Counted from the first letter of the stretch, positions 31,635 through 43,950 are shown. The stretch is DNA of 64,000 nt from Phascolarctos cinereus (GCF_002099425.1 NW_018343990.1:3262501-3326500), one strand, 5' to 3'. Made by a program: numbers and translations. The notes: generated by a model from the letters alone, not told the origin.

Positions 31635-31875
31635 GACTCAGAATTTTAGAACTGGAGGGGACTTTTGCTTTTATCAATATGGCTAGAAGCTGCTTAAAGA
31701 GCCCCTTGTCTCCACCCCCCAAATTGCCTCTTCTCAGTTCCTATTCTTCATTCCTATCTTGTGTAGATCAGAAATTAGACCAAGCTAATTACATTTCTAA
31801 CAACAAGAAGAAAGAACCTTCCTCTTCATCATTCAATCCTCTATTTTGCAGATGAGAAAAGTGAGACATGTAGAT
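31635..31875 (-). repeat. MIR-type SINE, broken, weak
   Basis: 'cagaattttagaactggagg' at the left and 'ctattttgcagatgagaaaa' at the right are antisense MIR landmarks. They are separated by about 150 bp that does not belong to MIR. Confidence 0.4.
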
Positions 31876-31899
31876 ATTAGGTTCATTCTTGGTGGGGCG

Positions 31900-32055
31900 G
31901 GAGGATCATTAGATTGAGAGTTGCCAGAGATTGAATCCTGGCTTTGTTATTTTATGTCTGTGTGGGTCTTGGGTCAGTCAATTCACAATTTCAGGCTTTA
32001 GTTTTCTTATCTGTAAGATAATGAAGTTGAACCTGATGTACTTTGTTGAATCCAG
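31900..32055 (+). repeat. MIR-type SINE
   Basis: Sense MIR: 'gagattgaatcctggctttg', 'gtgtgggtcttgggtcagtc' and 'aggctttagttttcttatct', then 'gtaagataatgaag'. Confidence 0.7.
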
Positions 32056-32067
32056 TTATGAGGGACA

Positions 32068-32318
32068 AGGGGATGAGCATTTATATATTGCCTCATATGT
32101 GCTAGGTATTGCACTAAGAGCTTGATAAATATTATCCCATTTGATCCTCGCAACAACCCAGTGAGGTAGGTTCTGTCATCCCCATTTGACAATTGAGGAA
32201 CACAAGGTTAAGTGACTTATTCAGGTTCATATAGCTAATTAGCATCTGAGGCTAGATTTGAACTCAATTCTTCTTATTTGAGGCCCAGGATTCTCTCCTT
32301 TGTGCCACCTAGATTCTG
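32068..32318 (-). repeat. tRNA-MIR SINE, nearly full length
   Basis: Antisense: L2-type tail 'tgtgctaggtattgcactaa', 'atcctcgcaacaacccagtg', CORE 'gttaagtgacttattcaggt', and tRNA head 'tttgtgccacctag'. Confidence 0.85.
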
Positions 32319-32344
32319 GTAATGAGTCAGGGAAGAGATTTTTG

Positions 32345-32525
32345 AGGCATCATCCTATCATAGATTTAGGGTTCATCATTTCCAACCCTCACATTTTACA
32401 GGTGGAAAAAACTGAGAGTTTGATTAATTTATTTTAGGTTGCTCAGGTAGTAAATGGAAGAGCTGGAATTTGAAGCCAGGCCTTCTAGAACCAAATCCAG
32501 AGTTCTTTTTGCTGTACTTAATGCA
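32345..32525 (-). repeat. MIR-type SINE
   Basis: Antisense MIR: 'atcatagatttagggttcat', 'cctcacattttacaggtgga', 'gagctggaatttgaagccag' and 'tctagaaccaaatccagagt'. Confidence 0.78.
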
Positions 32526-33980
32526 TTCTTCAAAAAGGGCTCTTCAGACACGGTTGGACCCAAAAGGGCCAGAGTGACTTCTGGCCATGATAGTAGTACA
32601 ACTCAGTTCTAGAGTAGACAACCTGGGGCCCCTGACTCAGATGAGGAAGCATATTCTGCAAGGATCAAGAATTCCATCAGATCTAACAGTGGGGCCAACC
32701 TGGGTCTTTCTTCATTGTTGGAAGTTGAATTTGTTTGGTCTGACTTCCAGTCCAGACAATGCAGACATAAAGAACAGGAAGTGAGAAGGGGTGTTTTGGG
32801 ATTGGGGAGACTAGGAGCACTTTTTAAATTGGGCCAGTCATGGCAAAGTGTGGCTAGACTTCACTTTTTGTAAGAAATCTATTCTGAGTCAGGTTCCTGC
32901 TTGCTTCTTCTTCTGTCTTCTTCCCAAGAGGTCTAACTTTTAAGACAAGTATAAAAAGACTAGCCAGTGAAAGAGGAGAGCTATAAGAAGTACTAGGCCT
33001 AACCCCAAGACCACGCTAGGCTTTTAAGACCTGTAGTTTTGTAAGTTTAAATAAGATCTAAATTTCTTATTTTTCTTTATAGTAATACACATGTACAAAT
33101 AAATGTACAATGCTTCAGGGGCATACTCAGGATAAACAGACTGTAATTTACTGTCTTTTCTACTTGTTTGACAGACTTTAGCTTGTTTGAATGTGTTGTT
33201 GGCTATTTCCCAAATTTCATACTTACATACAGTGAGGGCCGTATATACTGCATATATATAAATATTAAATTCAGGCCCTGAAGTAAAACTCCTTCAAATG
33301 ACATATATATGCTGAGTATAATATGATTCACTAAAGATTTTAAAAATAGTAGGAGTTGAGAATTTTTTTCCCATTTGGAATTTGTTTAGATGGATCTCAA
33401 ATAGTAACTAGTTCTGATATCTCTGTGCTCAACTTTGGTATCTCAATGCTAGCTAACTGATGCTAATTTATTTGAACTAAACAGTGTCATTTAATTCAGT
33501 TCAATTCAATAAAGATTTACCAAATTTCTATTACCGAAAACTATTGCTCCAGTCTAGGTAATATAGAATACTTATGTATCCTCTGTGCTCATACATGTGT
33601 GTGTATTTACACACACACTTACACATATATAATCACTTGCTTTACATACGCTATTTTCTAGAATAAGTATTTTTATATTCAAGAAGTGACAAGACAGCCC
33701 AATGAAATATCTCAGAAATGACATTTTAGCAAAGTTTTTAGGATAAAGAACCCTGTTGCTCCTGAAGGCTAATCTGTGTTTTGATGAGCTGACAGATCTG
33801 CAGTATTATTATATGGATAGTCCTTCCAATGATGCAGATTGTAACCCAACTACATCTTGTCATCTAATGAAACTCATTGAGTTTCTGTAAGTACCCTGCA
33901 AGGGATCCATCCAACATGCTTGAGGCTTTCTCTAGATTTTTTTTTGCCACTTTAAAATACCAATTGAACCCAAGATCTGT
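32526..33980. other. Unassigned DNA
   Basis: No gene. A possible very old L2 tail remnant lies near 33490-33570 ('aattcaataaagatttacca'). It is too weak to call separately. Confidence 0.4.
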
Positions 33981-33984
33981 CAAT

Positions 33985-34092
33985 AATAATTCAACGAATA
34001 TTTATTAAACACCTACTCTGTTCATCATGGGAAGTACTGGGTACACAAAAACAAAAAAACAAATTGTCCCTGTCCTCAAGGGGCTTATGTCC
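33985..34092 (-). repeat. L2 LINE 3' end
   Basis: Antisense L2: 'cgaatatttattaaacacct', 'ggaagtactgggtacacaaa' and 'gtccctgtcctcaaggggct'. Confidence 0.78.
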
Positions 34093-35040
34093 ATTCATTA
34101 TCCTTTGTGGTCCCTACATGACTAGCTCACCTCCTTTTCTGGAGAAAGTTATCTGGGGATGCTATCCTCCATTCTGTTTCTTCTTAATTCTTTGTTGGTT
34201 ATATGTAAGCATCATGCATTATCTCCTTTGTCTTTTGGCTGACCAGTAACTTTAACTCTTCAGAGAACATGCTATTCCAGGCCATGTAGTTATATGGTAT
34301 CCCTAATGACTACTGACGGTTAAAAAACATTGGACTTTGTTAGAGTGAGAAGTTTAGGACCAGCTCTCTCTTCCTCTTCCTCAATTCTGGACCTGTTTCA
34401 TTGCCTGTCTGGAGTGCCTCTGCAAGATAACTGATGGGCCAGCTCTCTGGGCTTTTCATCCAACTTTGTGTTGTATCCTGGACAATAGAAATTCTTTACT
34501 CTATTGACTTTTCCTATATATATTGAGGTGACTTGGGTTCTGGAAGGATCCACCCGTGGAGAATAAACACTAGCAGCTTCTATCACCCTGAAAAAGCTGT
34601 AAGCAGAGCACTACCAACAGATGATGTCTGCTTCTTAAGGACTACACTAAGTGTGGAAGATCTCATTAGGAATAGGCTAAACACTTGAGAATGAATTATT
34701 TGTTCATCACAACTCATGAGTCAATGACAAATATAAAGTCTCCCTTAGTTCTCTATGACTCCTGTTTGCTTCTGATTCACAGTGGCAGAGTGGTAGAAAA
34801 GGACGTTAAAAGTCCAATAGTTTTTAGACAATCTATTTATTTTTATTATTGGTTTTTTAAATATGAGATCTTTGTTTAGTGACCAATGACTACCTTTGGA
34901 GGACCCTGAATTATTCAAATTCTTGAATACATGAAAGCAGGAGACATAAAGGCATAGCAGGGAAATGGAAGTCTGCCATACAGATTTTCCCTGGAAAGGC
35001 AAAAGAATTGGCAAGCAACTTCACTTGGCTACCTCATGTT
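34093..35040. other. Unassigned DNA
   Basis: Nothing recognised. Frames of 61-89 codons have no splice context. Confidence 0.4.
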
Positions 35041-35043
35041 ACA

Positions 35044-35198
35044 GTACTAGGCTACGTATTACATGTATATAATACAATATTGTATGTAATACTATATTAT
35101 ATATGTATATAATGTAGTAATACATACATATATGTCTAATATATGTATATAATACAGTACTACCTATTATAGTACTAGTATAGTATAGTAACATTTGT
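35044..35198. repeat. AT-rich low-complexity tract
   Basis: Repeated 'gtatataatac' and 'atatgtatataat' words with short palindromes throughout. Confidence 0.85.
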
Positions 35199-35321
35199 AA
35201 AAACCCACCATAATCACAGATTATAGGCCAATACAGGTTACAGAGGTTAAAAGGAAATGTACCAGATAATTTGATGAGAGCCTACAAATTAAATCTATGT
35301 ATACGTTAATACTTGATGACT

Positions 35322-35575
35322 TTACAAAAATATTTACAGTGCTACTTTTCATAGAAGCAAAAAATTGGAAACAAAGTAGATACCCATAGGCTGGCAAATG
35401 GTTAAATAAATGGTGGTACATGAATGTAATAATACATTACTGTGCTGTAAGAAACAGTGAGCATGATGACTTCTGAGAAGCATGGGAAAATATATGAATT
35501 TAGGTAAAGGGAAGTGAGCAGAACAAAGAAAGCAGGGTGCAATTATTCTAACAGTGTAAATAGAAAAAGGAATTT
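35322..35575 (+). repeat. L1 LINE fragment, end of ORF2
   Basis: Sense L1: 'agcaaaaaattggaaacaaa', 'ggcaaatggttaaataaatg', 'gtggtacatgaatgtaata', 'tgtgctgtaagaaacagtga' and 'aagggaagtgagcagaacaa'. It is the same part of L1 that lies antisense at 12427-13014, but older. Confidence 0.82.
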
Positions 35576-36750
35576 TCTATATAGTGTCCTATGGCAGGCA
35601 TTCTTGTCAAGCACATGGAAGATCAGGGGTAGGTTTGCTTCAAGGAATGCATGATGGAACAGGCCTCTGCCCCACTTCAGAGAAGGCACATATATCCTCT
35701 GACTGACTCCTGTTGGTCATGGTGACTCAAGGGTTCATTTTGTGTGGTTAAAAAAAAGTTTTGAATTGACAGCTGAACTGCAACTTTGTGGATATACCAC
35801 AGAGTCATCTCTACACTTCAAGGCTGCCATGAAGAGAAGACCTAAGGCCCAAGGACCGTATACACACACGGACACACTCTCTTCTTACAAGAAGATGTAA
35901 GTAAGGATCCTTTCATAGGGTACAGGGCTGGTGATCTCTATTTAGAAGAAAGGATTGACATTGTCAACTTGAGAATGACTAAGATGCACACTATTACATA
36001 GAAAACGATCAGATGATTCTCCTACTATTACAACTCAGTTTAGTCCTGTCTGCCTGGCTTCCTTTTGAGCCTTTTAGGGCCCCTCTCCCTAGGTACTCTG
36101 CTCTCATTATGAGCTAATTAACCCCAGTCTCATCTAGCCGTTAATAGAATCATTTGAAGAAATGAAGAAACAGGGCAAATTATTGGGATTTGGGCCTTCT
36201 TCATGGCTACAAGGCATTTCAACTCTTTAGGGAAAGAATGCCTGCAACCAGTTACTGCTTAACACTATGTTAGAATACTCCACCCAAAGGAAGGCTCCCT
36301 CAACCACAACAAAGAAAGGTAGTAGAAATAATATCCAGGAATGGTTTTTCTTAAACTTAAGAAATCTGGAAAGCAAGTGAAGTCTGGGGGTGCTACTCTG
36401 ACATGCCACAGTCAACATTATTGTTTGGGAGATATAACACAGGGACCACTATGTCTAATGACAAGGTCAGTAATTACAAAATATTCCTGGCCAGTTAGAT
36501 TCCTAAATGCCCCATAAGTGTGCCATCTTCATATCTAACTACAAATCTTTGCTCATGCTATCCCCTAAAGCCTTCAGAGTGAAATATCCTTCCCACTTAA
36601 CTCTGCTTATATGAGTTCTGCCCACGGGTCAAGATTCACACCATTTTTGGGGGGACTTTCCTTCCTTCTGGCCACTTTTCTTCCTGGAAAGGTGCTCTAA
36701 ATATTCACATTACCAACATTTCTAAGATAGGGACCTTGCACACCTTAAAG
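35576..36750. other. Unassigned DNA
   Basis: Nothing recognised. Confidence 0.4.
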
Positions 36751-36754
36751 CTAT

Positions 36755-36982
36755 ATTAAAAGTAATGCATAGAGTACTGGACTTAGAATCAGGAAGACCT
36801 GGGTTTGAGTGCCATCTTTGACCATTACTAACTGTGCAATTTGATAATTATCTAGGGAAAGTCACTTAACTTAAAATGACTCTCATTTTCCTCATCTGTA
36901 AAATTGTAAGGTTGGACCCAATCATCTTTGGGGTCATCTCTGAGTTCCTTTCTAGCTCTAAATCTACTATTCTATGACCACC
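36755..36982 (+). repeat. MIR-type SINE
   Basis: Sense MIR: 'catagagtactggacttaga', 'gaagacctgggtttgagtgc', 'attttcctcatctgtaaaat' and 'gttcctttctagctctaaat'. About 20 extra bases lie in the CORE. Confidence 0.82.
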
Positions 36983-37044
36983 ACTATCATCTTTCTTAGT
37001 TCACTAATTAAATCCAAGATGAGGATAATAGTACATTTGTCATT

Positions 37045-37292
37045 ATTATTATAGCTAGCATTTACATAGCACCTACTATGTGCAAGGCATTCTGCTAAGT
37101 ACTTTACAAATATTATTTCATTTGATCTTCATCACAACCGTGGGAGGTAGGTGCTATTTATTATTCCCATTTTACAGATGAGGAAACTCAGGCAGACAGA
37201 AGTTAAGTGACTGTCCAAGGGCTCACATCTAGTAAGTGTCTGAGGCTGAATTTGAACTCCAGGCCCCCTCTCTCCACAGTGCCACTTATTTC
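37045..37292 (-). repeat. tRNA-MIR SINE
   Basis: Antisense: 'tagcacctactatgtgcaag', 'tctgctaagtactttacaaa', 'cattttacagatgaggaaac', 'aagttaagtgactgtccaag' and 'cacagtgccactta'. Confidence 0.87.
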
Positions 37293-38195
37293 CCTAAAAA
37301 GATTCCTTTTGATTTTTTTAGCTAGTTAATTCACTAGACATCTTTTCATATTTGTAGTTTCATTAGAGAAATAAGAGTTGAAAAGATTGAAATTTAAAAG
37401 GACCATTTCTATGAATAAAACAGAAATGTTCACCATGGTGTAGGCAATGAGTTAGTTTCTCAGGAAGATATAAAGTATAGTAGAATAGACTCCTATGGAA
37501 AGTTTTTAATTGAAAAACTCCACTATCATTGCCCCAGAGCCCATGCTTAAAAACTAAGTCATAGAGTAGGTGATGACCTGAATTGGAAAAGAGAGTATCC
37601 TCAGTGGGACATTATATCAATGAAGTCAAGAGTCCTAGCCAAACGCTCCTCTTCAAATAAATCAAAACCAAACTCCAACGAATGTCTGAAATTTGGAACA
37701 TTCAAGAGAATCAAACCTATAAATCCCCCCCCCACTTATCCCACCATACCACTGAAACCTAGTAAAGCTCATTACAGTTATTTTAAGTGATCAACTGTTA
37801 ATTAAATCATATACATAATTGCAGCTCCATATCTTTTTTCATGTCAAAAATAATTTGTATATGTAAAAGGCACTTCAGTTGATTTCATAAGGAGTTGGAA
37901 AGCAGAGGAGGATTAAAAATCTAATACTGATATATATGTATATCTAATTTAAGCATAAGACATTTTTATTTTTCATTAATTGGGATTTAACATATACAAT
38001 ATAATTTTGATTAACCAGAATCCAATTAATCAGAACCCTAAATTAATTTGATTTCCTCTACTATCAGTACTTGGATTAAAAAAAGTCAAAATGCCTAGAA
38101 TAAAAGTTAGCAGTGATCCTAGGGTACAACTGAGGGGTTGTTTATGTTCAGTCCAATTTACTTTTAAAATGCTATCCACAGACTATACAATTTGA
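37293..38195. other. Unassigned DNA
   Basis: Nothing recognised. AT-rich words occur near 37900-38050. Confidence 0.4.
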
Positions 38196-38199
38196 TTCA

Positions 38200-38340
38200 A
38201 TTCAACAAGTTTTATTGAATACCTTCTATGTGTCAAGCACTCCACTAGGTCCTAAGAAATAGAAAGATGATCTACGACATGGTCTTGGCATTAAGGAATT
38301 AATCTCACTGGAATTTGAAAAAAACAACATACACATCCTT
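38200..38340 (-). repeat. L2 LINE 3' end
   Basis: Antisense L2: 'caagttttattgaatacctt', 'ctatgtgtcaagcactccac' and 'cttggcattaaggaattaat'. Confidence 0.72.
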
Positions 38341-38424
38341 ATTTCTCTCACAAATCATTATTGAATACCCACAATCCTTTAGTGTTCTGGACACTAGAGA
38401 AGACTATGATACTGCAGGGTAAAT

Positions 38425-38715
38425 AAGGTAAACTTTTATTCTTTCTTCAAGACCCACCTAAGATCTCATTTTCTTTAAGAAATCTTCAACTGGCCCAACC
38501 ACAGCAATGGCTCCTTTCCTTGAACTCCAGCAGCATTTATGTGTGTGGCTGGTACTTAAGCTAGTTTGAATGATTGTGTTTATGTGTATCTTGCTTTGTT
38601 TTCCCACCTGGACTGAGCAGGTTAGATACAATGTCTTTGGTACTATAATACTCTATCTTACATTCTTGGTATCCCCAACATCTAGCATGATGTCCTACAT
38701 ATTGCCAGAACTGTT
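38425..38715 (+). repeat. L2 LINE 3' region
   Basis: Sense L2: 'agacccacctaagatctcat', 'aagaaatcttcaactggccc', 'gagcaggttagatacaatgt', 'atccccaacatctagcatga'. It faces the antisense L2 piece just left of it. Confidence 0.72.
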
Positions 38716-38754
38716 TGTGGTTGATGGTTAGGACGATAAAGAATTACAAAATAG

Positions 38755-38960
38755 GGAAGGTCACCAGATAGAGTGTTGAACTTGGCATCAGGTAGGCTGG
38801 ATTTCAAATCTTGCTTCAGATACTTCCCAGCTCTGTGACCCTGGGTAAGTCACTTAGCCTCTCTTAATCTCAGTGTTCTCTACTATAAAATGAGGATAAC
38901 AATAAAAATGATACTTCCCAGAGTGTTGCGAGAGTCAAACGAGATAATATATTTGTAGGA
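38755..38960 (+). repeat. MIR-type SINE
   Basis: Sense MIR: 'gtgttgaacttggcatcagg', 'cagctctgtgaccctgggta', 'agtcacttagcctctcttaa' and 'aaacgagataatatatttg'. The trinucleotide array begins at its tail. Confidence 0.83.
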
Positions 38961-38964
38961 TACA

Positions 38965-39061
38965 ACTACTATTACTGCTACTACTACTACTATTACTATC
39001 ATGACCATGATGGCCACAACCATGACCAGCTTGACCAACACCACTACCACCACCACCATTA

Positions 39062-39118
<57 letters not shown>

Positions 39119-39165
39119 TTGCTGCTGTTGCTGTTGCTGCTACAGTGACTACTACCACTGATGAT
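38965..39165. repeat. (ACT)n/(ACC)n/(GCT)n trinucleotide array
   Basis: It runs CTA, then ACC variants, then a pure ACT stretch near 39064-39100, then GCT and GTT units. Frames across it give poly-Thr/Ala or poly-Val and are artefacts. It grew from the tail of the preceding MIR. Confidence 0.95.
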
Positions 39166-39189
39166 GATAAATGCTATAGGGAGTCAGAC

Positions 39190-39600
39190 TGAGGAGAAAG
39201 TATTTCTGCTTAAATAAAGGATTCAGGGAAGAGGTAGCAATGGAACTGGATCTTGAAAAATGGGTTGCCTTTTGATAGGAGATGGGTGAAGGAAACCATT
39301 TTAACTAGGCAGGATGTATAAAGCATGGAGGAAGGGAAGAACAAGAGACGGCAATGGAATCATGACCCATTTGTTTGGAATAGTAGATTCACGAAGGGCA
39401 ATAGTATGTTTTAAAGTTGAAAATGTCAGTGAAGCAGAGAGCCTTGAATACCAGGTTATAGTGTGGACTTGATTCGAAAGATAAGAGGAAGTCAGGTAAG
39501 GTTTTTGAGCACAGAAGTCACAACTTCTTAGATTCTGGTGGTGATGTGTTAAAATGCCTGGTAGGGGAAAGACATTAACCTTTATACATTGATACCTTAG
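39190..39600 (-). repeat. L2 LINE fragment, end of ORF and 3' UTR
   Basis: Antisense L2: 'caatggaactggatcttgaa', 'aggcaggatgtataaagcat', 'agagccttgaataccaggtt' and 'gtcaggtaaggtttttgagc'. The 110-codon minus-strand frame at 39301-39633 lies in this L2 and is not a host gene. Confidence 0.65.
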
Positions 39601-39604
39601 GGTG

Positions 39605-39800
39605 ACTGAGCTTAGTGAAAAGCAGTGTGGCACAGTGAAGACAGTTTTAGAATCATACTGATTCTCTGACTCTGGGTGAAATTCCTTTAACCTCTTAATT
39701 CCCCAGGCAACTCTCTAAGGCTCTAAGCTATAGAACAATTGCTGATCTACATCAAGAGAGAGTTTCCTCATTTAGAATTTTGTATGCCATTGAAATGATA
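39605..39800 (+). repeat. CORE-SINE of the third family
   Basis: Head 'agcagtgtggcacagtgaag', CORE 'tctgactctgggtgaaattc', and family tail 'ctctctaaggctctaagcta', 'agaacaattgctgatctaca' and 'agagagagtttcctcattta'. Confidence 0.68.
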
Positions 39801-41595
39801 GTTTTGGAGTCTTCTCTTTCCCCTTCTTCCTCCTGCTGGACATGCAAGTGTGTAAAATCCTTTCTAACTTTAGTACCAAGTATAGATTGTATGATGACAC
39901 TGTGTCATCAAAATAGGGAAAGGGTATAATATGAAAGCTAGGACATTCAGGAGCATCTCAGCCTCCAGTTTTATTTTTCAGTTCCTGTTTCCATGTCTCA
40001 CTTTGCTGTCATGATTTTCCTTAAGGCCATCTGTGGTGGGGAAGCAAAGTTAAAAGTCCTAGTATGAAGTCACGGGTAGCTCTCACCAGGAAACTTAAGG
40101 AGAAGATGGGGAAGGAAGGGAGGAGAAGAGGGAACAGGGACTGGCAACATGGAAAACTATGAGGAGATGTATGGAAGGATAGTATGCATTAAATTGAGAT
40201 AGTTGAGGTAGTGTTAAAGGAAGATTAACTGGGTGGTAGCTAAGGGTAGATGCTGATGGATAATTATCAATTCAGGAACTCTGAACACAATTAAATAGGA
40301 GTTGACTTTATAATTCCACGTGATTTCTAAGCCTCTTTTTACCCTCACAAAAAGCCTTAGCAATCAACTGAAGTGTAATTTACAACACACTTCTTTGTTA
40401 AATATGGAAAAGAGAGACACCCAGCTGCAATCATTATTATGGTTGATTTAGCAATTTAGAAAATGCTTGCTAAATGGTCCCTTGGTGGCCCCAAAGGGTT
40501 AATTCGGCTTCCACAAATCATTCACTGACTCCTAGGGAATAGTTTACACTGTGAGAAAATAATTCCACCTCCATGCTTATAAGGAATTACCCTGAAGGTG
40601 ATGACAAACAACACAAGCCTTTATTAAAAAGAGAGATGAATAGAGTTAGGGCTGGGATTAAGGGGTGGAGTTTCAAAAGGTGTAACTAGGAATTATTATC
40701 ACAGGAGCCAATTCACTTGGGTTGCAGTAATAACATAAAAGAAAGTCAAATTGTGGACACAGTTATTTCAGGAGAAGGGATGATCTGTCTCCTAGGGAAT
40801 CTGGCACTTTGACCCCATGGGGGTCAGGGGAGAAAGGAGGGCTTTGGAAGAAGGTGTCATGGGCAGTGGATATAACATCCTGAGAGGAAGATCCTGCTGG
40901 AGGAAGTATAGATCAGCAAAAGACTGAAATGCAAAATATGTGGATGGCAGTCACTGACCTGAGGGCAAAGTCCTATTCACCCTAGTCTAGTTATGATTCT
41001 TTATCTTGCTATATATCCCAAGGGGAAGAAAATCCCCAATTCCCCAAAGTCTTATAGCCCAGCTTTGGGGCTATTAATTTATAATCTGATGGTGGCTGGA
41101 CTTTTAGAATGCAAATAATGAGAGAGGAGAAGTCCTTAGCTACTTACTTAAATGATAGTTATAACTAGGTACTCTGAGGTTAAGTATGTAGGAACAAGGA
41201 CCTTAGGTAGCCTTAGGTGGTGATACTTGTTGCTGTCCTTAGTTAGACTATACTTCTTGATCACCAAGTGGAATTACTAGCATTTATCACACATGAAAAA
41301 ATTAAACTTTGAATCAGAATATTAAGGAGCTCAAACTTTATTAATTTCTAGCACTAATATTTTGGATGGCATAAATAAATAAAATGTGTTCGAATTTGAA
41401 ATGGCAGTCTTCAGGATAAAATTGACATTCAACAGAAGTGGTAAGGATATTAAAATCAATAGATTATAAAGGAGAAAGTCTTTAGTAAATATTTTCCTGT
41501 TGAAATTCTGTCTTTGGGTTTATAGGGCTGAAATATCAGAAAGGTTAGATTTGCATATGGGTGGGGTAAGGCCAGCTTCTTCAAAAGGATACTAC
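39801..41595. other. Unassigned DNA, 1.8 kb
   Basis: No gene and no named repeat recognised on either strand. Confidence 0.4.
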
Positions 41596-41599
41596 CAAA

Positions 41600-41990
41600 T
41601 GCTCTATTTCTTTCTTTGTTCTTTTCTTCTTTTTATTATGAACTTGACAAACCTTAACAAAGAGGGACATTGCCACATACAGCCAACATAAAAAGAGGAC
41701 TGCGTATGAAACTACAAATCTCTATTATAGGCAGCTTTTAAAAAATTATTAAAGTATATATGCAATTTAACATAAGAGTACCAATAGTGCCTTGTTTATT
41801 TGGGTCTTCTGAACTTTTTTCCACTCCCTTCTGTGAATTTTTAATGTTTAGTTGACAATCTTTTCTTCTTTTTTTTTCATAACTCTCATTTCTGTTCCCC
41901 TCCAAAAGAAAAGCTATCCTTTGTAACAAATAAGTATAGTTATGCAAAATTAATTCAAATGGCCATTTATGAAAATGATCTTACCTCTAG
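41600..41990 (-). repeat. Possible old L1-like fragment
   Basis: T-rich DNA with 'aaagctatcctttgtaacaa', 'ataagtatagttatgcaaaa' and 'attcaaatggccat' resembles the antisense of a marsupial L1 3' end. The match rests on memory of a motif only. Confidence 0.35.
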
Positions 41991-42179
41991 GCAAAGAGGT
42001 CTGACCCTCTAGGCCATTGCCTTTCTGCCAAGAGGCAGCAAGTGGTATTCAGCATCCTTCTTTTGGAGTTGTGATTAGTTGGTTTTTGTCAATTGGTCAA
42101 AGTCCTTAAATCTTTCATAGTTATTTCACTTTCAGTGTTATAGGTCAAACACTCTATTTCTCATGTTTCCCTAACACTC

Positions 42180-42450
42180 CTTTTCTCATCAAATGACTAA
42201 TAACTGGTAATAGTGGAAAGAAGTTAGAAACCATAAATTGTGGCCAGATTGAGGAGAGCTCTGAACGCTAGGCTAGAGTTTAAACTTTATTTTTTAGAGA
42301 GGATCTACTAAAATATTTTGATTAGAGAGTGATGTGATTAAAGCATGTGATAGGAAAATTAATGTGGCAACGGCATGCTGGATTGATTGGAAGAGAATGG
42401 AGGCAGGGAACTTGATTAGTTTATTCAATCTAGATGACAAGCCATGAGGA
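42180..42450 (-). repeat. L2 LINE internal fragment
   Basis: Antisense L2: 'aattgtggccagattgagga', 'agagtttaaactttattttt' and 'ttagagagtgatgtgattaa' parallel the L2 'ggagtttggattttattcta ... gtgacatgatctga' block. Confidence 0.68.
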
Positions 42451-43200
42451 TTGTAGGAAATCCTCCATTTAGTGTGTGAGGTGTTCTAGAAGAGCCAGTG
42501 AAAGAAAAATCAGAGAAAAGGGAGGAATACAAGAACTTTGCTGAATTCTCCTTCCTCCCTCTTGGTGGGGAGAATGGAAAAGAGTAGCATCTTTCATTAG
42601 AGGGGGTGGAAAGGTGGAAGTTAAAAGGAATCATACAGAGAAAAGTTTAGTTTCAGTTAAGAGTAACGATTTGGAAGAAATGCTTTTGGAAAAGATGGAG
42701 AATTTAGGGGAATTTGTCACAATAAAATTGGTGTATCATAAGATATGATGGAAGCAACTAGTAGAGGGTTGGATAGGGCTAGGTGGGGATGCAGTGGGCC
42801 CACTAAAACCTGGGGTGTATAGAGAGATAAAAGGACAGGAGATGATCATAGAGGTCAGAGATTAGTGCCTAAGCAGCAAGAGGCAAGAGTCAATCAGGAA
42901 GTTGGCTAGTAAATGCAGGACCACCTCACAATTATATATAAAAAAAAGTTTGGTTCAAAGCTTGTATAAATTTTAAACTGTTTAGTAGATTATGGTAGAT
43001 ACAGTAGTGAAATTTTGAGAGAATTTAGCAATTACGTATAATTAGAGAGATTGTATATGAAGGGAACTTTTTCTAAAATACTTCTTCATTGCAAAAAGAT
43101 TAATGGAGCTGTCCCTAACATAACACTGACAATAGGGATTTAGTCCCTATTGATTTCACTCCCTTCCATTGCAGTTTTCTTACCAGAATTCAGAGGAAGG
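42451..43200. other. Unassigned DNA
   Basis: Nothing firmly recognised. Purine-rich stretches may be decayed L2. Confidence 0.35.
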
Positions 43201-43204
43201 AGAA

Positions 43205-43350
43205 GTGTAGATTCAGGAAAGGGTGGGACCTGAGCTGTTTAAGCTAAGAGTTGAAATATGAGTCATATTTGGATAGGTGAGAAAGCAGACAAAACATTTC
43301 AAGGGGTAGTAGCTGTTTAATGAAAGGTATATGAACTGGAAAACACAAAA
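43205..43350 (-). repeat. L2 LINE fragment, weak
   Basis: 'gggacctgagctgtttaagc' and 'tgaaatatgagtcatatttg' resemble the antisense L2 block that reads 'catttgagctgagacctgaa'. Confidence 0.45.
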
Positions 43351-43356
43351 CACGTA

Positions 43357-43508
43357 CAAGGGGTAGTAGAAAAAGTGCTGGATTTGGGTTAGAAGACCTA
43401 AGTTCAAATTCTGACTGACACTGTCATGTATCCATTCTGGACCTAAGTTTCTCCATCTGACCAGCTGATCTTTAAAGTCCTTTCTGGGTCTTTGTGATCC
43501 TATGTCAG
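43357..43508 (+). repeat. MIR-type SINE
   Basis: Sense MIR: 'aaaagtgctggatttgggtt', 'agacctaagttcaaattctg', 'gacctaagtttctccatctg' and 'gtcctttctgggtctttgtg'. Confidence 0.75.
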
Positions 43509-43799
43509 TGGGTGGTTCCATTTGCCTAGAGAAGAGGGTTCATACAAAGTAATATTGAAACCATCCACTCCAGCCTTTGTGTAGTAGAACTATGCTTTTT
43601 CACCTCTACATGTCTGGAGGAATGATCTCTATGTCTTTCTGTGAAACCCTTCCCTCCCACACCATTCACGTGCATTGGAAACCACCTTCTATTGACTAGT
43701 CTAAACCCAGTCTGCCAGTTCTAAAACAACTTTTGTCAAATTAACCTCTCTCTGCTTGGCTAACTACCTTGTCACACATTGCATGTTATTTCTATATTC
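43509..43799. other. Unassigned DNA
   Basis: Nothing recognised. Confidence 0.35.
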
Positions 43800-43950
43800 T
43801 GATTCTTTCTAAATAGAGAATTTATTTAGCACTTACTCTGTGCCAGGCATTGTGTTCAGTACAGGGGATATAAATGCACACAAGGTAGTTCATGCCTTCA
43901 AGCAGCTTTCATTCTAATGGGGTAATATAACTCATAAAGGAAGCAGTAAA
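43800..43950 (-). repeat. L2 LINE 3' end
   Basis: Antisense L2: 'atttagcacttactctgtgc', 'caggcattgtgttcagtaca' and 'tgccttcaagcagctttcat', then 'tctaatggggtaa'. Confidence 0.8.

Noticed and set aside
38883-39192. Poly-Val and poly-Thr/Ala frames
   Set aside because: They come from the trinucleotide array and its MIR neighbour, not from a low-complexity protein.
39301-39633. 110-codon minus-strand frame
   Set aside because: It lies within a minus-strand L2 fragment and reflects LINE sequence, not a host gene.
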